A stretch of DNA of 64,000 nt from Prorocentrum cordatum (Eukaryota > Sar > Dinophyceae > Prorocentrales > Prorocentraceae), in contig CAUYUJ010019116.1 in the NCBI GenBank assembly GCA_963575745.1, positions 107,501-171,500 of the forward strand, read 5' to 3'. Numbering within the stretch: the first letter of the stretch is position 1; every line of letters begins with the position of its first letter. Of this stretch, positions 11,116 to 21,564 are shown one piece after another. Under the pieces are notes generated by a model. It saw nothing but the letters and a program-made list of their open reading frames with translations. It was not told where the DNA came from and made no database searches. A program made the position numbers and the translations under genes.

Positions 11116-11966
11116 CCAAGAACGCAGTCGCTTGGCGATGGTAAGCTCGAAGTTGTCCTCGTAGAGGGTTCGCTGCAGCTCGACCATGTACGTGGGCTGT
11201 GGAGTCCGTGGTGGCGGTTCACCATCTTGGCGTGACGCCTGTGTGAGAGCACGGTCGGCCGCAGCACGGGCGCCACGATGGGCTCGAAGTAGATGCTGGT
11301 GGGACAGATCGCGATTGTGAATCTGGCGCTTCACAAAGAGGAAGGTGGAGCCCTTGCGCTTGGGGAAAAGCGTTCCCTGTCGAGCTGCGTTGAGGTTCTG
11401 CACGATCGAGATAGGCGAAGTGCAGCATGGAACGCACCACCACCCTTCGACAACTTGAAACACAGGCAAATGAAAATCTACAGCCTGAGCCAACGTCGTG
11501 TGCATCTGCGGCCAGATCTCAATTGTCGTGGTGGCAGCGTGCCACATGGTGGCACCGAGCAAGACCTCGATATCAATGGGAACTTTCCACTTTCACCCAC
11601 ATTATCATGTTCAGGATGTCTAGCTTGTTGAATGCGGCAGGTGCAGAACGTACCATTTTGTGCAAAACGTGAATATCTTTACTCAATATCATCTTGGGCA
11701 CAGGGAAAAGCTGACCCACATAAGATAACCAGATAATGACAGCAGTGTTGTAGAGCAGGATGTTTTGTTGAACAGGCGCGTGTGACTCACCAAGTAGCAT
11801 GGGCAGTACATCCACTTGTTGGCGGGTGCTGTCAATTGAGTGCGGTCATCTGCTGCAGGTCGAATATAAACTCCAAGATACGTTGCTTGGCCAGCAATCT
11901 TAAAAAAGGCCCATTCACCACGAATAAGCCCCAAGGTGTGTTGGATGGCTGCCAAAAGCTCGTCAT

Positions 11967-12640
11967 TCAAATACTGCCAAACAGGCACCAGGACACATTT
12001 GTGCGCGGTTGCACGCGAAGTCCAGCACACAGTTCGATGGCACGAAGGTGTGGAAGCAGCCCGGCTATGTCAAGTAGTCTAGCGAGATCACAGCAAATGT
12101 CATCAGCACATGCGCTTGCCATGCCACGCCCAATTGTGGTAATGTGGATCGTGATCCCCTGCAATGCTGGACCGAAGGCCAACGCCCACATTGTGCTACT
12201 TAAGGGGCAGCCCTGAGCAACTCTACTTGCTGCGAAAAATAATGGACGGCGTTGCCCATCAAATTCCAAGTCGGCGCTCGGCTCGAAATATAATGCTCGA
12301 AGAAGGTGTTCAAAGTTGCCAATCACTCCCCATTGTCACAGGACTTCCCACATCCAGGTATGTAGAAGGCTTGGAAAAACAGCAGCGATGTCCATGCTAA
12401 AGAAATGCGGTTGGTTATTCGTCGCGTCCAGGTCGAAGCTGTAGAGCCGGCTGTAGGCGTCGGCGGCGACAATGTTGTTGAGAAACTGCCTTCCAAGAAC
12501 AAAACCTCGTTGAAAGCTAGAGAACTACTTGACCAGAAATCGCAACTTGTGGTTCGCGGCGGAAGCGACGATTTGTATGTCCGAGTTTTTAATAGCAAGC
12601 GGGCGTAGCTGATCAGGAGCTATCGTGCAAGTGACCTGGT
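11967..12640 (-). pseudogene. Reverse transcriptase core of LINE A
   Basis: Minus-strand frames show RPLAIKNSDIQIVA (RT motif 1-2 type), QRGFVLGRQFLNNIV, then MDIAAVFPSLL (motif A with catalytic Asp), RVAQGCPLSSTMWALAFGP (motif B) and ACADDICCDL (motif C, the FADD-type box with both Asp). Motif C is intact. The segments change frame near 12,550 and 12,350, and there is a stop close to 12,330, so no complete protein is made. Family assignment rests on the order and spacing of these RT motifs. Confidence 0.8.
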
Positions 12641-12804
12641 CGGTGGTCTCCTCGCACTTCGGCAGCATGGCCAGCATGGCGTGATTGAGGTCGTGTGGTA
12701 CGCGAACTCCACCGCTGAGATGTGCAGTCATCTCGGTAGGATGGCAAAGCTGTTCGGGGTCTGAAGCCAAGCTTTGCACGGTCGGCAGTCAGGTGCTGGT
12801 GCTG

Positions 12805-13560
12805 AGGAGGAGGAGGAGGAGGAGGAAGAGGAGGAGTGAGGAAGACGACGATGACGACGCCGACGCCGGCCCCACTGGATCCATAAAAACTCCATCCTCC
12901 AAGCATCGAGCATCGGTGCCCGAGCCTCGACGCCGACGACAACGCCTCGGCCCCTTTCCCTGCTCTTCCATATTCCCCCTATCCTCCTCGATCGTCCTCC
13001 CTCCTACTCCATCCTCCTCCTCCTCCTCCCTCCGCCCTCCTCCCCTCCCCCACCTCCTCCTCCCCCTCCTCCCGTCCTCCCCCTCCTCCTCCCCCTCATC
13101 GCGCTTCTTTCTCCCTTCCTGCGCACCCACCCCGCCGCCGACGACGACGCCGCCGAGGCCGCCACCGCCGAGGACGAAGACGCCGACGACGACGATGACG
13201 ACGATGATCACGACCACGATCACGACGACAACGACGACGCCAACACCGACGATGCCGCGACGACGACGATGCCGCCGCCGCCGACGACGACGACGACTCT
13301 GACTACGACGACGCCGACGATGGAGAGGGCCACCTGGCCGGCGGCGCCGCCCTGGAAGCCGCCGGCCTGCTGCTGCGGGTGGAAGCCTCCGGCATGCGGG
13401 GGCGGCTCGCGTCATCGACGCCGCCCTCGTCCTCGTCTACGTCCTCGTCCCTCTTCCTTGTCCTGTTTCTTATTTCCTCCTCCTCCTCGTCCTCCTCCTT
13501 GCTCCTCATCCTTCTTAGTCCTTCCTCCTGCTCTTCCATCATCCCCCCTCATCCTCGTGT
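12805..13560. repeat. Microsatellite cluster (GGA, ACG, CTC) with a Gly/Gln-rich coding-like patch
   Basis: GGA at 12,805-12,838, CTC/CCT at 12,975-13,100, ACG/GAC at 13,135-13,320, and CTC/GTC at 13,420-13,520. Between 13,330 and 13,410 the minus strand reads GGFHPQQQAGGFQGGAAGQ, a low-complexity Gly/Gln sequence like those near 34,560 and 37,800. Confidence 0.8.
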
Positions 13561-13689
13561 TCCTTCTTCTTCTTTCTTGCCAGCGTCTTGGAACCCCAAG
13601 CTGAAAGCCGCAGCATCCAACGCAGCAGTACCAACCCAACGCAATCAGCCTGGGGGGACCTACCGCTTTCAATATCTCGAGAAGAATGC

Positions 13690-13694
13690 CTTGG
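13690..13694 (+). repeat. Target-site duplication of the copia element, left copy (CTTGG)
   Basis: CTTGG abuts the outer end of the left LTR and is repeated exactly at 21,358-21,362 next to the right LTR. Five bases is the normal duplication length for Ty1/copia integrase. Confidence 0.9.
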
Positions 13695-13828
13695 TGATGG
13701 GAACATTTTTAGCTACGCCTGCTAAGCCCCATATGGCTATGGTACACGTGCGAATCCGCTGACCCCATTCGGGGTAGGAAACAGAAGACAAATCAGTTCA
13801 CAGTGCTATACAAAAGGGTATTCGAACA
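13695..13828 (-). repeat. 3' LTR of the copia element
   Basis: 134 bp in TGATGGGAAC...CGAACA form on the plus strand (TG...CA). It is about 92 percent identical by eye to the copy at 21,224-21,357. A 9 bp purine tract abuts it on the element's inner side. Confidence 0.95.
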
Positions 13829-13881
13829 CTCCTCATCGCGGGAGGTTCTGCTGACCAGAACCGAGTGCGCTGCTACTCTGC

Positions 13882-16575
13882 CTACACCTTCACTAGATGC
13901 TTTGCTGTCGCCGCCCGACCGCTCAGAAAATAATGGCTCGACATCTTCTTAAACTTTGCGAGGGAATCTCCATTGACAAGTTTCGTGCACATATCTGCGA
14001 TGTTGTTCTTTGTCCCTGCCGGTTGCACATCGATCTCACTTCGCGCCACCCTTTCCTAGACCCACAAGTAGCGGGTCTGCACATGCCTCAGCTTCCCCAG
14101 CCCTCGCCAGGCGCAGGTGCCACGTACAGCACTACTGTCTGTGAGCGCCGTCACATGGACCTTATAGCCCCAATCGGCTCGCAGCGCTTGCAGTTGCAAA
14201 ACAATTTATGCAGCTTTGACAATCCCGTGGAACTCGCTCTCACCACTCGAGAGAGCGATGGTGCTCTGGAGTCCTGACGATGCCTTCACACAGTGCTTCC
14301 CCATGAACACGGCTGTGCTTGTGGTGCTCCTTCGTGTGATAAGACACCCTGCGTGGTCTGAGTCTGAGTACACGGTGATGTCCTTGTACATCTTCTGCGG
14401 TTCAGAGCGTAAGACTACCCGGGGTCTGCCCACCAGGTAACGACCTAGACGCTTCAGGTCTGCGAAATTGGCTTCGGTCGGTCCAACCATCTTTCGAGCA
14501 AGCGACTTGACGCACTCGCACAAGTCCGCCCTGTCCTGTGCTAGATAGGACGCCCTCAGGAACAAAGACCTGCAAAACCTCTTTCGGTCATCACCCACCT
14601 TCGGCAGCGACAGTACCGCCGACACGGCGCTAGTCATTTTCTCTTCGGCTGGCGTTGTCACGGCCTTCGCTTTTTCTAGTCTTAGTACTTCGATGATTAG
14701 TTTAGCGTGACGCTGGTTTGCTTTGTACTCCACCACGCCGTTCTCTTTGCTGTACCAGATCGTTCTGTTCAGTACACACATCTCTGTGCCGCCGCTGGCC
14801 TCTGGACTGACGCGCCCTTCCAGTGTAAGATCGTACCGTGCACGGAGGAGTGCTTCTATATTCTGCTGTCCGTCTCCGTCAACTAAAACGACAAAGCCGT
14901 CACCATGCACCAAGATCCTTATATCTTCCGCTGCATTATAGAACACCGCCGTGCTAGCACGTCCTCGCTTAAAACCGCTATGTTCGAGGAGGCTGCTGTA
15001 ATCGTCCTGCCGGATGGCCGACGCATCTTGCGTGCCATACATTGAGCGCTGCAAGAGCGCACAATATCCCTCCTGTTGGTCTCCCCCTGGGAGAGACACG
15101 TAAACCTCCCGCTTGGCAACCCCGTAAAAGTGCGCGCGGGAAATGTCGAACAGTTTCAGCTTCAGGTTCTTCCTCCGCCCCTTGCTCACCTTCAGTGTGG
15201 TCAGCATAAAGCACAGCATCTTCAGTGACTCAAGCGGGGGCATCGAACTGAACAGCTCGTGGTCTGGCAGCGCTCTCTTCCCGTTCTTTCTAATCTCTCG
15301 AACGACAAGCCTGCTGCGATACTGTTCGTTGGCGTCGCCTCCTTTGTTCGTGCTCACCCACTTCAAGCAGATCGGGCATCTGCCCGTTCGGTCCCAACGC
15401 TGCCTGATGGGGACCTTGACGCAAACCTTCTGTTTTCTGATCCACTCTAGTTCGGTCTCCCTGGCTTCTCTCACCTTTTCGGGCTTCAGCTCTGCCCCGG
15501 TGATTTCGTCAAAGTATACCCCCGCGGGCCTGGCGCCCGAAGCCTGCCCAAAAGAGCATGCTTCACCCTTCTCCTCGGCATCATGTAACGCAGCGCTGAG
15601 GATGGCGACCTGGATCGCCCGAGGTTTCCGCTCAGTCTCAACCAGCCCACCGTCGACCTCGTCCACGCGCCTGTGCCAGGTTACACCCAGCCTCCTCCGA
15701 GACTCTTCCCGGAGGTTCTCGGCCAGGTGGCCGCAGTCAGTAACCCAGGCAGCATTCTTTCGCATGTTGGAGCCCTCGGCTCGACCCCGAATGCGCCCAC
15801 GGCACTTCAACCCTTCACTTTGGATACCGCCCAGTCTCTGGAACTCCTGCTCTGCCCAGCCAGGCATGCCAGTTAGTCTCTCCAGCAGGTAGCGCCTTCC
15901 CTGGCCACGCCTTTCAAGACACCAGTCAACCGCCACCTTCATGGCGCGCTTTGCCCGTGCCACACCAGGCACGTCAGTGCTGCTCACAACTCCGGCGAAC
16001 GCCCCCAATGGATGTCTCAGCACCAAGACGTATGGATCCTCCTCCTTCACCGCCGCCTGAAGCTCAATCACATGCCCGTGGTCTGACAAATCCCATACTT
16101 TGGCTTTGCTCTCCCTCTGGGGAACGTCGCAGACGGCACTGTCCAGCGCGAAACCTGGCCTCATACCGAAAATGCCCGACTGAGCGTCGTTCCCGTTCAC
16201 AGACGTGGAAGGGGGATTCACGATGCCAGGAGCATCAAAGCTGCCATGCCCCAGACTACTCAGGACACCACACATGCTAGAGACATCAGTCTTGCCGATG
16301 CTCAAACTCGCTATGCGGCACGCCTCGGCCACCGCCTCTTCCAGACTGCACAGGCCACCGACGTTCAAGGCCTGCCCCATCTCGACGTCGCGATCAGACT
16401 CGTTCTGACCTGGTCCTGCTGAGCCTGAAGAGCCTCCTTCTTGCGTGGGGCTTTTGGCGCAGCAGCCCCTGGCGAAAAACCTCGAGCCGCTGCCTCGCCC
16501 GCTGCGTTGGCCGCGTCTACGGCCATTGGCGTTTCCGGCGCCTCTCCTTCCTTTTCCCCCCCTTCCCTCTCTCAT
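13882..16575 (-). pseudogene. Copia reverse transcriptase-RNase H
   Basis: The largest open frame (789 codons) runs from 16,575 to a TAA at 14,206. The homologous reading continues in the same frame past that TAA and a TAG at 14,056 to a natural end at 13,882. RT motifs seen are KLFDISRAHFYG (motif A, Asp present), LLQRSMYGTQDA (motif B region) and ILVHGDGFVVLVDG at 14,896-14,910, where dinoflagellate copia normally has VHGDD. The second catalytic Asp is thus Gly. RNase H follows: YSDSDHAGC, SSGESEFHG, then past the stop TALTDSSAVRG and a KNNIADMCTK tail. Residues 1-330 are a linker with an Arg/Gly-rich start. Two stops cut the RNase H, and the mutated YxDD box should kill polymerase activity. 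Confidence 0.9.
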
Positions 16576-16619
16576 TTCCTTCCTCCTAGGCCTTCTTCCT
16601 CTACTGCCGTCGGCGTTCC

Positions 16620-17865
16620 TAACGCCTCGTTGGCCGCTGCTTCCCCTTCTAGGGGATTCGGCCTCGCCCCTACAACGGGTTCAGAAGCCTCTTCGGACCT
16701 TTTCCTCTTTTTCGCCCCCTCAGCGCGCTGTCTCCCGCAGCCGTCTTCATCGGCTCCTCCTGGGTCCGGACGCGACTATCGATCGAATGGGCCTGCTGGT
16801 GCATGCCTGTCGCCAAGGACGGGCGCCCCTTGCAGCCCGGCCACATGCCGAACTCGTCGATATCGGCACGCTTAACGCACAGAGCTGTGGCCACGTCTTT
16901 GAAGGCCACAGGGACCGGTGGAGCTGCGACGGCGGGCGCCGCAGCGTCCGGCACCTCGATGGGCATGGGCGCTGCCATGACCTCGCGCTCCTTTGGCCAC
17001 GCGCTCCACGGCAGCCCCTTCAGCATGGACAACACTGTTTTGTCCCACCGGTCAGGCTCTGGCTTCCTGTGGATACTTGTCCCCTTCGCGACTCTGTATT
17101 CGGTCATGACCACAACGTCGGCGTTCCTTCCGCGCGTGCTAACGTAGCTACCGACAGCGACCTTCGACTCGAAGTCGCGCTTGCGACTGCTGGTTTTCGC
17201 CGGTCTGAAAAACAAGCGCCCCAAAACAGTTCTTGGGGACGTCGCCACCTCTTGCCGGTGGCCCGCTCGCACGGGGCCCCCCCGCCCTCACCTACGCGGA
17301 ATCGCGACATCAAGAAAGCCGCGCGTCTCGGTTTCCAAGCGAGTAGAGGATCTGTGTCCTTCAGCTTCACTTTCAGATTATCTTCGGCGCTACTCTTCAG
17401 GGCACTGGTTGTGCGCTTCAATTCGCGCACCATGACCTCTATCTCACGATTTGCTTGGCGATCGCCTGCGGGGGCCTCCTGCATGACGACTTCTACGTCC
17501 GTCAGTTTCTCCCGGGCTTTGGTCTTTATGGCAAGTATGGCCGCTTCATCATCAGACTTCAAGATGATGCGTTTGTACCCAGTCTCGCGGGTCGCGTCCG
17601 CCAGGAACTTGATCGCGAAGGGATCGTCGCCCTTCCTTTCGATCACCGTGCACCGAGGACGTTTTGTCTTCTTGTCCTTGGCTGCCAACATTGGCATTGT
17701 GCCCTCATCAGTCTACCCCATGAATATGTAGTCCAACATGAAGGTAGGGACAGCGTTTTCCGGCTCCTCAGGAGCTGGCCGGCGATTGTTGTCTACTGTC
17801 CGGGAAGACACGCAATGATGACACCAGTTTCGGTGCACCGCGTGCCCGGCAACCTCGCGTTCCTC
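16620..17865 (-). pseudogene. Copia integrase and connector, interrupted
   Basis: A zinc-binding start (HAVHRNWCHHCV, 17,785-17,850) is followed by LDYIFMG (first catalytic Asp), then an in-frame TAG at 17,713-17,715, then LKSDDEAAIL (second Asp) and GDRQANREIEVMVREL (catalytic Glu). So D,D,E are all present but separated by a stop. Near 17,215 the frame shifts. The reading continues as LFFRPAK...KVAVGSYVSTRGRNADV and a connector ending with PGCKGRPSLATG, which resembles the C-terminal integrase block of related elements with its Cys-rich tail partly lost. Another frame change near 16,620 joins it to the RT frame. Confidence 0.85.
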
Positions 17866-18013
17866 TCTTTCCCTTTCGGTTGGCGCCTCCGGCCCTTTAG
17901 GCGCGTCGGCGTTCCGTGGTTCTCCCCCTACTTTCTCCTTCTCCTCCTCCGGCCTTGCCTCTTGGAGTGCCGGCCGTTTCCCGACGCTGGGCCCTCGGGC
18001 CGAGCGCTGTCTT

Positions 18014-18510
18014 TTAGCGGGTTGATGGGCTCATCCTGCTTAATGTTTGGTGGTGCTTCTCGGTAGTAGTCGAAAACGAACGCGCCCTTCTGCGTGCAGA
18101 TTGGAACAAGCTCCTCCTCGCCACACCTCTTCCTAAGCTTTTCAAAAACAACTGACGCATTTCGACTGCAAACTTGGTTTTGCGAGGAATTGCGTAACCG
18201 CCGTCGCTGCCTAACCGCGCGTCGCTGCGCTCACGCATCCTTGCACCAGAAACAAGGACTTTGTGAGCGTCGACAACGCGACGCTCTGGGGAGCACGGAT
18301 TGAGGTTCGCGTCCGCGCCGTGCACCTTCCTGCAGCTTTCGTCACTGATCTCCTCAGCGCTAGCTGTCCTGTATTTTCTGACGTTCGGGTCGCTCTTGGG
18401 AAAACCTGTCGCGAAATCTTTCGGGGAAGCCGCGATGGCCGCCCTGGTGTCGAAATTCATCTCGTGGCGCTCCATCTTCACACCATTGCAGTGCAGAGCC
18501 TCTCCTTTCC
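18014..18510 (-). pseudogene. Copia aspartic protease with altered active site
   Basis: The minus strand reads KMERHEMNFDTRAAIAASPKDF, then YRTASAEEISDE and RRVVDAHKVLVSGARM. This aligns with the retropepsin of dinoflagellate copia elements, whose active site is DTGAA or DSGAA. Here the Gly of D-T-G is Arg (18,443-18,451), so it should not cleave. The frame differs from both neighbours. Confidence 0.75.
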
Positions 18511-19510
18511 ACTCGTGCTTCTTGGGGGCACCAGGGTTCAGGTGACACGGGCTCTGCTCTTCCTTTTCCTCCCCCCCCCTCTCCTCTTTCCCCGCGATGA
18601 GCGCCCCGAAGGAGAGGGCGATGATGGAGTGGGGTGATGGCGATGAAGAGGATGGCTTTTGCCTGGTTGTTCTCGCCAAGGTACTCCGGCAAATCTCTGG
18701 TCTTTTGCGGCGGCCTCCGCCGCCTCCCGCGCGCCCTGCCTCCGGCGACGCCTGGCGTCCAGCTCGTCTAAGAACTGGTTCCTGCGGTCGTCGTCGTGGC
18801 TCAACTCGCAGCGGTCTCCCCATTTGCACCTGCCTCGTTCGAAGTGTTCACTGAACACTTTGCCTTTGTCGCACTGGTCGCGCGAGAACGGGCAGTTCTC
18901 GCGGGAGCACTTGCCGCTGAACGTCTTGGTGTAGCAGGGCTTGGCAGCACTTGCCTTGGCAAGCTGCTTCCTGTCGTGCGTCTCCCGCGCCTGCGGCCCT
19001 GCTCCGAAAAGCAGAGGGCAGTTCAGCGCCGCTGCGCTGTCGGTCCAGCTTCTCCTTCGCCTGCTGGTAGAGGCCTCCTCGGCCTCGTTCGGGCCCTCCT
19101 GCCGGAAGGGCAGCATCGCCTTCCTGGAGAGCGGCCCGTAGAGCTTGACATCCTCCTTCTTCAGCACGACGTCCGACTCGTCCACCTTGCGGCTGGCGGC
19201 GCTTGACTCCGCCAGGTCGCCGCCGTGCGCGCGCAGGTTCCCGTCGACGGCCGCAGCGACGACCTCGCCGCCCATGCCGTCTAGCACCTGGTCGGTCGTC
19301 AGGTCCTCCTCCTCCTCCTCCTCCTCCTCCTCCTCCTCCTACTACTTCTCCTCCTCCTCCTCCTCCTCCTCCTCCTCCTCCTCCTCCCCCTCCTCCTTGA
19401 CCGCTTTGGAGTCGAACTCCGCGTGCCACTTGCCCTCGAGCCGTTTCCGCTCGGCCGCGCGCTCTGGCGTGCCCTGCCTCCTGTGCTCGGCAGCCCACCT
19501 GCGTTTCTTC
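18500..19510 (-). pseudogene. Gag-pol connector with poly-Glu tract and CCCH-type zinc-finger pair
   Basis: The frame reads KWHAEFDSKAVKEEG, a poly-Glu tract made by the GGA microsatellite, then DGMGGEVVAAAVDG and two CCCH-like motifs. The first, PCYTKTFSGKCSRENCPFSR, has Arg where the zinc-binding His belongs. The second, ERGRCKWGDRCELSH, keeps C-x5-C-x3-H but lacks the expected first Cys. Tandem TAG codons at 19,339-19,344 interrupt the poly-Glu. CCCH fingers usually bind RNA, so a role with the genomic RNA is plausible but inferred. Confidence 0.65.
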
Positions 19511-21176
19511 TCGCGGTGCCACACTGGTGGTGCGGCGCGCCCTTCTCGCAGGCCTTGCGGTGCCTGACGTCGTGGCGGCTCTGATCCAGTCTCGGGTCCT
19601 TCGAGCTCTCTGGTTGCTCGCGGCGCTGCTGGCACCGCCGGTCGTCGTCCGCCCTCGCCATAGCCTTCATCGAGTCGCGCTTGTGCTCGATCTCGGCCTT
19701 CTCCAGCAAGAATTCCTGAATCGTGGCCTCGTCCTCGGCCATCTTCATCTCCGCGCTGATCATGCGAGGTGTGTCCGAATACGCAATGCGGAAGGACAAC
19801 TCCACGTCTCGGCGCATCCGGATCGAGCTCGCCGCGGAGACGCTTCTCTGCAACCCCACGGTGGCACCGTCGCCTGGCTTCTGCCCCCCTTCCTGCCGAC
19901 CCACGCCAGGCGAAGCAGCCGGCGCGGGTTCCTCGGGGCCGCCGGCACGGCACTCGCCCAGCGGGCTCAGGAAGAGGTAGCTCTGGTCGGCTGCCTCTTC
20001 CTCCTCGGGTTCCTCCTCTTCCAGGGAGCGGACGGGCTTGCCGCCCTTGCCTTTGCCGCTGCCCTTGCCTTTGCCGCCGCCCTTGGGGCCCTTCGGCCCA
20101 ACCTCGGGCTTGGCTGTGGCGTCCGGCCAGTTCGCGCCCCCGCCGGGGCGCCAGCAGTCCTTCTTCTTGCGGCCTTTCTTTCCGCAGTTGTCGAAGTTGC
20201 CCTGGGGGCCCGTCTGGGCGGGCATCCGGTCGTCCTTGCCCTTGCCGTGGCCTTTGGCTCCTTTCGGCGCGCCCTTTGGCCTGCCCTTGACAAAGCTCCC
20301 GACATCCATGTCGTCAGGGTTCCTGTTGCCACTGTGGTCGATAACCTTCAGCCTCGTTCCCGCGCGGGTTTCGAGGTAAGTCCCAGTCCCCTCCATGGCT
20401 TCAGCGAAAGTATCGGAACGATCGCTGTTGAGAAGCATGTGTTTCTCGAGCTCTTTAGGCACCAAATCCTCTAAAGCAGAGATCTTAATGTCGTCTGGGA
20501 TGGAACTCCGCTCGCCGTTCCTATCCTTTCGTCGCTCGTACATGCGGACGCTGTCAGTCCACTTCTCAATGGCCCTGGACAGCTCATCCAACGTCACCCG
20601 GGACGGATTGAGGATGTGCTTCTTCAGCAGAGTCTTCTTCCTGCCGCCGGTGGAGGGGTCGTAGCGCCTGTTCAAGCGCCTCCAGGTTTCGAGCCCGTTG
20701 CCTCGACCACAGTTGCTCACTATGTCGAACGGCTCCTTGTCGCAAAGCTGCTGCAAAACCATGTGCGCTTGAGCTTCCTTGTTCCGAAGGTCCGGAACAA
20801 ACTCGGGATCCTGCCCGTCCCCGTAAGCCACGGTGGCGTCAGCCTCGTCGATCTGTCCCGCGTGCTCTTCGGCCCACTCCAACACAGGCTTCAAGTCAGG
20901 GAACGTGCTGGTGATGAAGTTCCCGACTTTCACCTTCCAGGGTACAAACTTCTCTTCCGCTCCATCGAAGCCAACAGGTCGTCCCATTCCCTTGGCGTCC
21001 ACAAGCTGGAGAAGCTCTGCTTGCTGAGCCGCCAACTGGCCCAGTGACTGCTGTTGCACTTGAATCAACTGGTTCTCCAGCGCCCGCTCTCGCGCCTGCG
21101 AATCCTGACGATGCTGCTGGAACTGGCCGTTCACCTCCTGCAGCTGCTGCTGCAACTGTTGCACCGCTTGCTCCAT
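19510..21176 (-). pseudogene. Copia Gag-like protein
   Basis: The frame starts with a true ATG at 21,174-21,176, 48 bp inside the 5' LTR, and opens with a Gln-rich, coiled-coil-like stretch (MEQAVQQLQQQLQEVNGQ). The centre carries the capsid-like blocks FVPWKVKVGNF and LNRRYDPSTGGRKKTLLK. At 20,155-20,199 a zinc knuckle reads FDNCGKKGRKKKDC. The first Cys is Phe and the His is Arg, two changes in the C-x2-C-x4-H-x4-C pattern. A GKGKG-rich basic part follows. Homologous reading moves to another frame near 19,510. Confidence 0.85.
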
Positions 21177-21208
21177 GGCTGGCGATGCTAGCGATTGGGC
21201 TCAACGCG

Positions 21209-21223
21209 CGCTCCGCAATACCA
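21209..21223 (-). other. Primer-binding site of the copia element
   Basis: TGGTATTGCGGAGCG starts directly after the 5' LTR on the element's strand. TGG complements the CCA end of a tRNA, and the position is right. Which tRNA cannot be decided by eye. Confidence 0.65.
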
Positions 21224-21357
21224 TGATGGGAACTTGTATAGCTACGCCTGCTAAGCCCTTGATGGCTATGGTACACGCGCGAATCCGCTGGCCCCATTCG
21301 GGGTAGGAAACATAAGACAAATCAGTTCACAGTGCTATACACAAGGGTATTCGAACA
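21224..21357 (-). repeat. 5' LTR of the copia element
   Basis: 134 bp, starting TGTTCGAATACCC and ending CCCATCA on the element's strand, the partner of 13,695-13,828. At 134 bp it is short for a copia LTR. Confidence 0.95.
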
Positions 21358-21362
21358 CTTGG
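21358..21362 (+). repeat. Target-site duplication of the copia element, right copy (CTTGG)
   Basis: Exact match to 13,690-13,694, directly outside the right LTR. Confidence 0.9.
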
Positions 21363-21564
21363 CCTTTTTCTGGCTCTCTTTCTCCGCCTCCTCCTCCTCC
21401 TCCCCCTCTTCCTCTTCATCTCCCTCCTCCTTTTCCTCCTCCTCATCTTCCATTCTCCTTCCCTATGATTAACTCCTCCGTGTCGCAACCCCAAGCCAGT
21501 CGGAAATGCGGGCCACGCATTTCGCCGGATACTTGCTTACCACTCATGATCCTGAAGTTTGAGA

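Larger units (their letters stand above)
9620..12780 (-). mobile_element. LINE-like non-LTR retrotransposon A, degraded
   Basis: A non-LTR retrotransposon remnant read on the minus strand. From 5' to 3' it shows RT fingers and palm (about 12,620-12,000), a thumb-like region with YLGVYIRPAADDRTQL and LSYVGQLFPVPK (about 11,890-11,640), a repeat-expanded region (10,680-11,110), and a C-terminal domain (about 10,070-9,920). The pieces lie in different frames, so it is inactive as it stands. No endonuclease is recognisable upstream of 12,780. The 5' end is replaced by microsatellites, which fits 5' truncation or loss. Confidence 0.75.
13695..21357 (-). mobile_element. Ty1/copia LTR retrotransposon, complete but dead
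   Basis: A 7,663 bp element read on the minus strand, with 134 bp LTRs in TG...CA form, a flanking CTTGG duplication, and internal order gag - CCCH region - protease - integrase - RT - RNase H, the copia order. The LTRs differ at about 10 of 134 positions, so insertion is not recent. The primer-binding site (TGGTATTGCGGAGCG) follows the 5' LTR directly, and a short purine tract (GATGAGGAG) precedes the 3' LTR. Coding is broken by several frame changes (near 19,510, 18,500, 18,000, 17,215, 16,620), by stops at 19,339-19,344, 17,713, 14,206 and 14,056, and by changes in key catalytic residues. Confidence 0.95.

Noticed and set aside
15143-15892. Plus-strand open frame of 249 codons, and others at 16.4-17.7 kb and 19.5-20.5 kb
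   Set aside because: They lie opposite the copia polyprotein, whose minus-strand frame carries clear RT, integrase and Gag motifs. The plus-strand frames have none.
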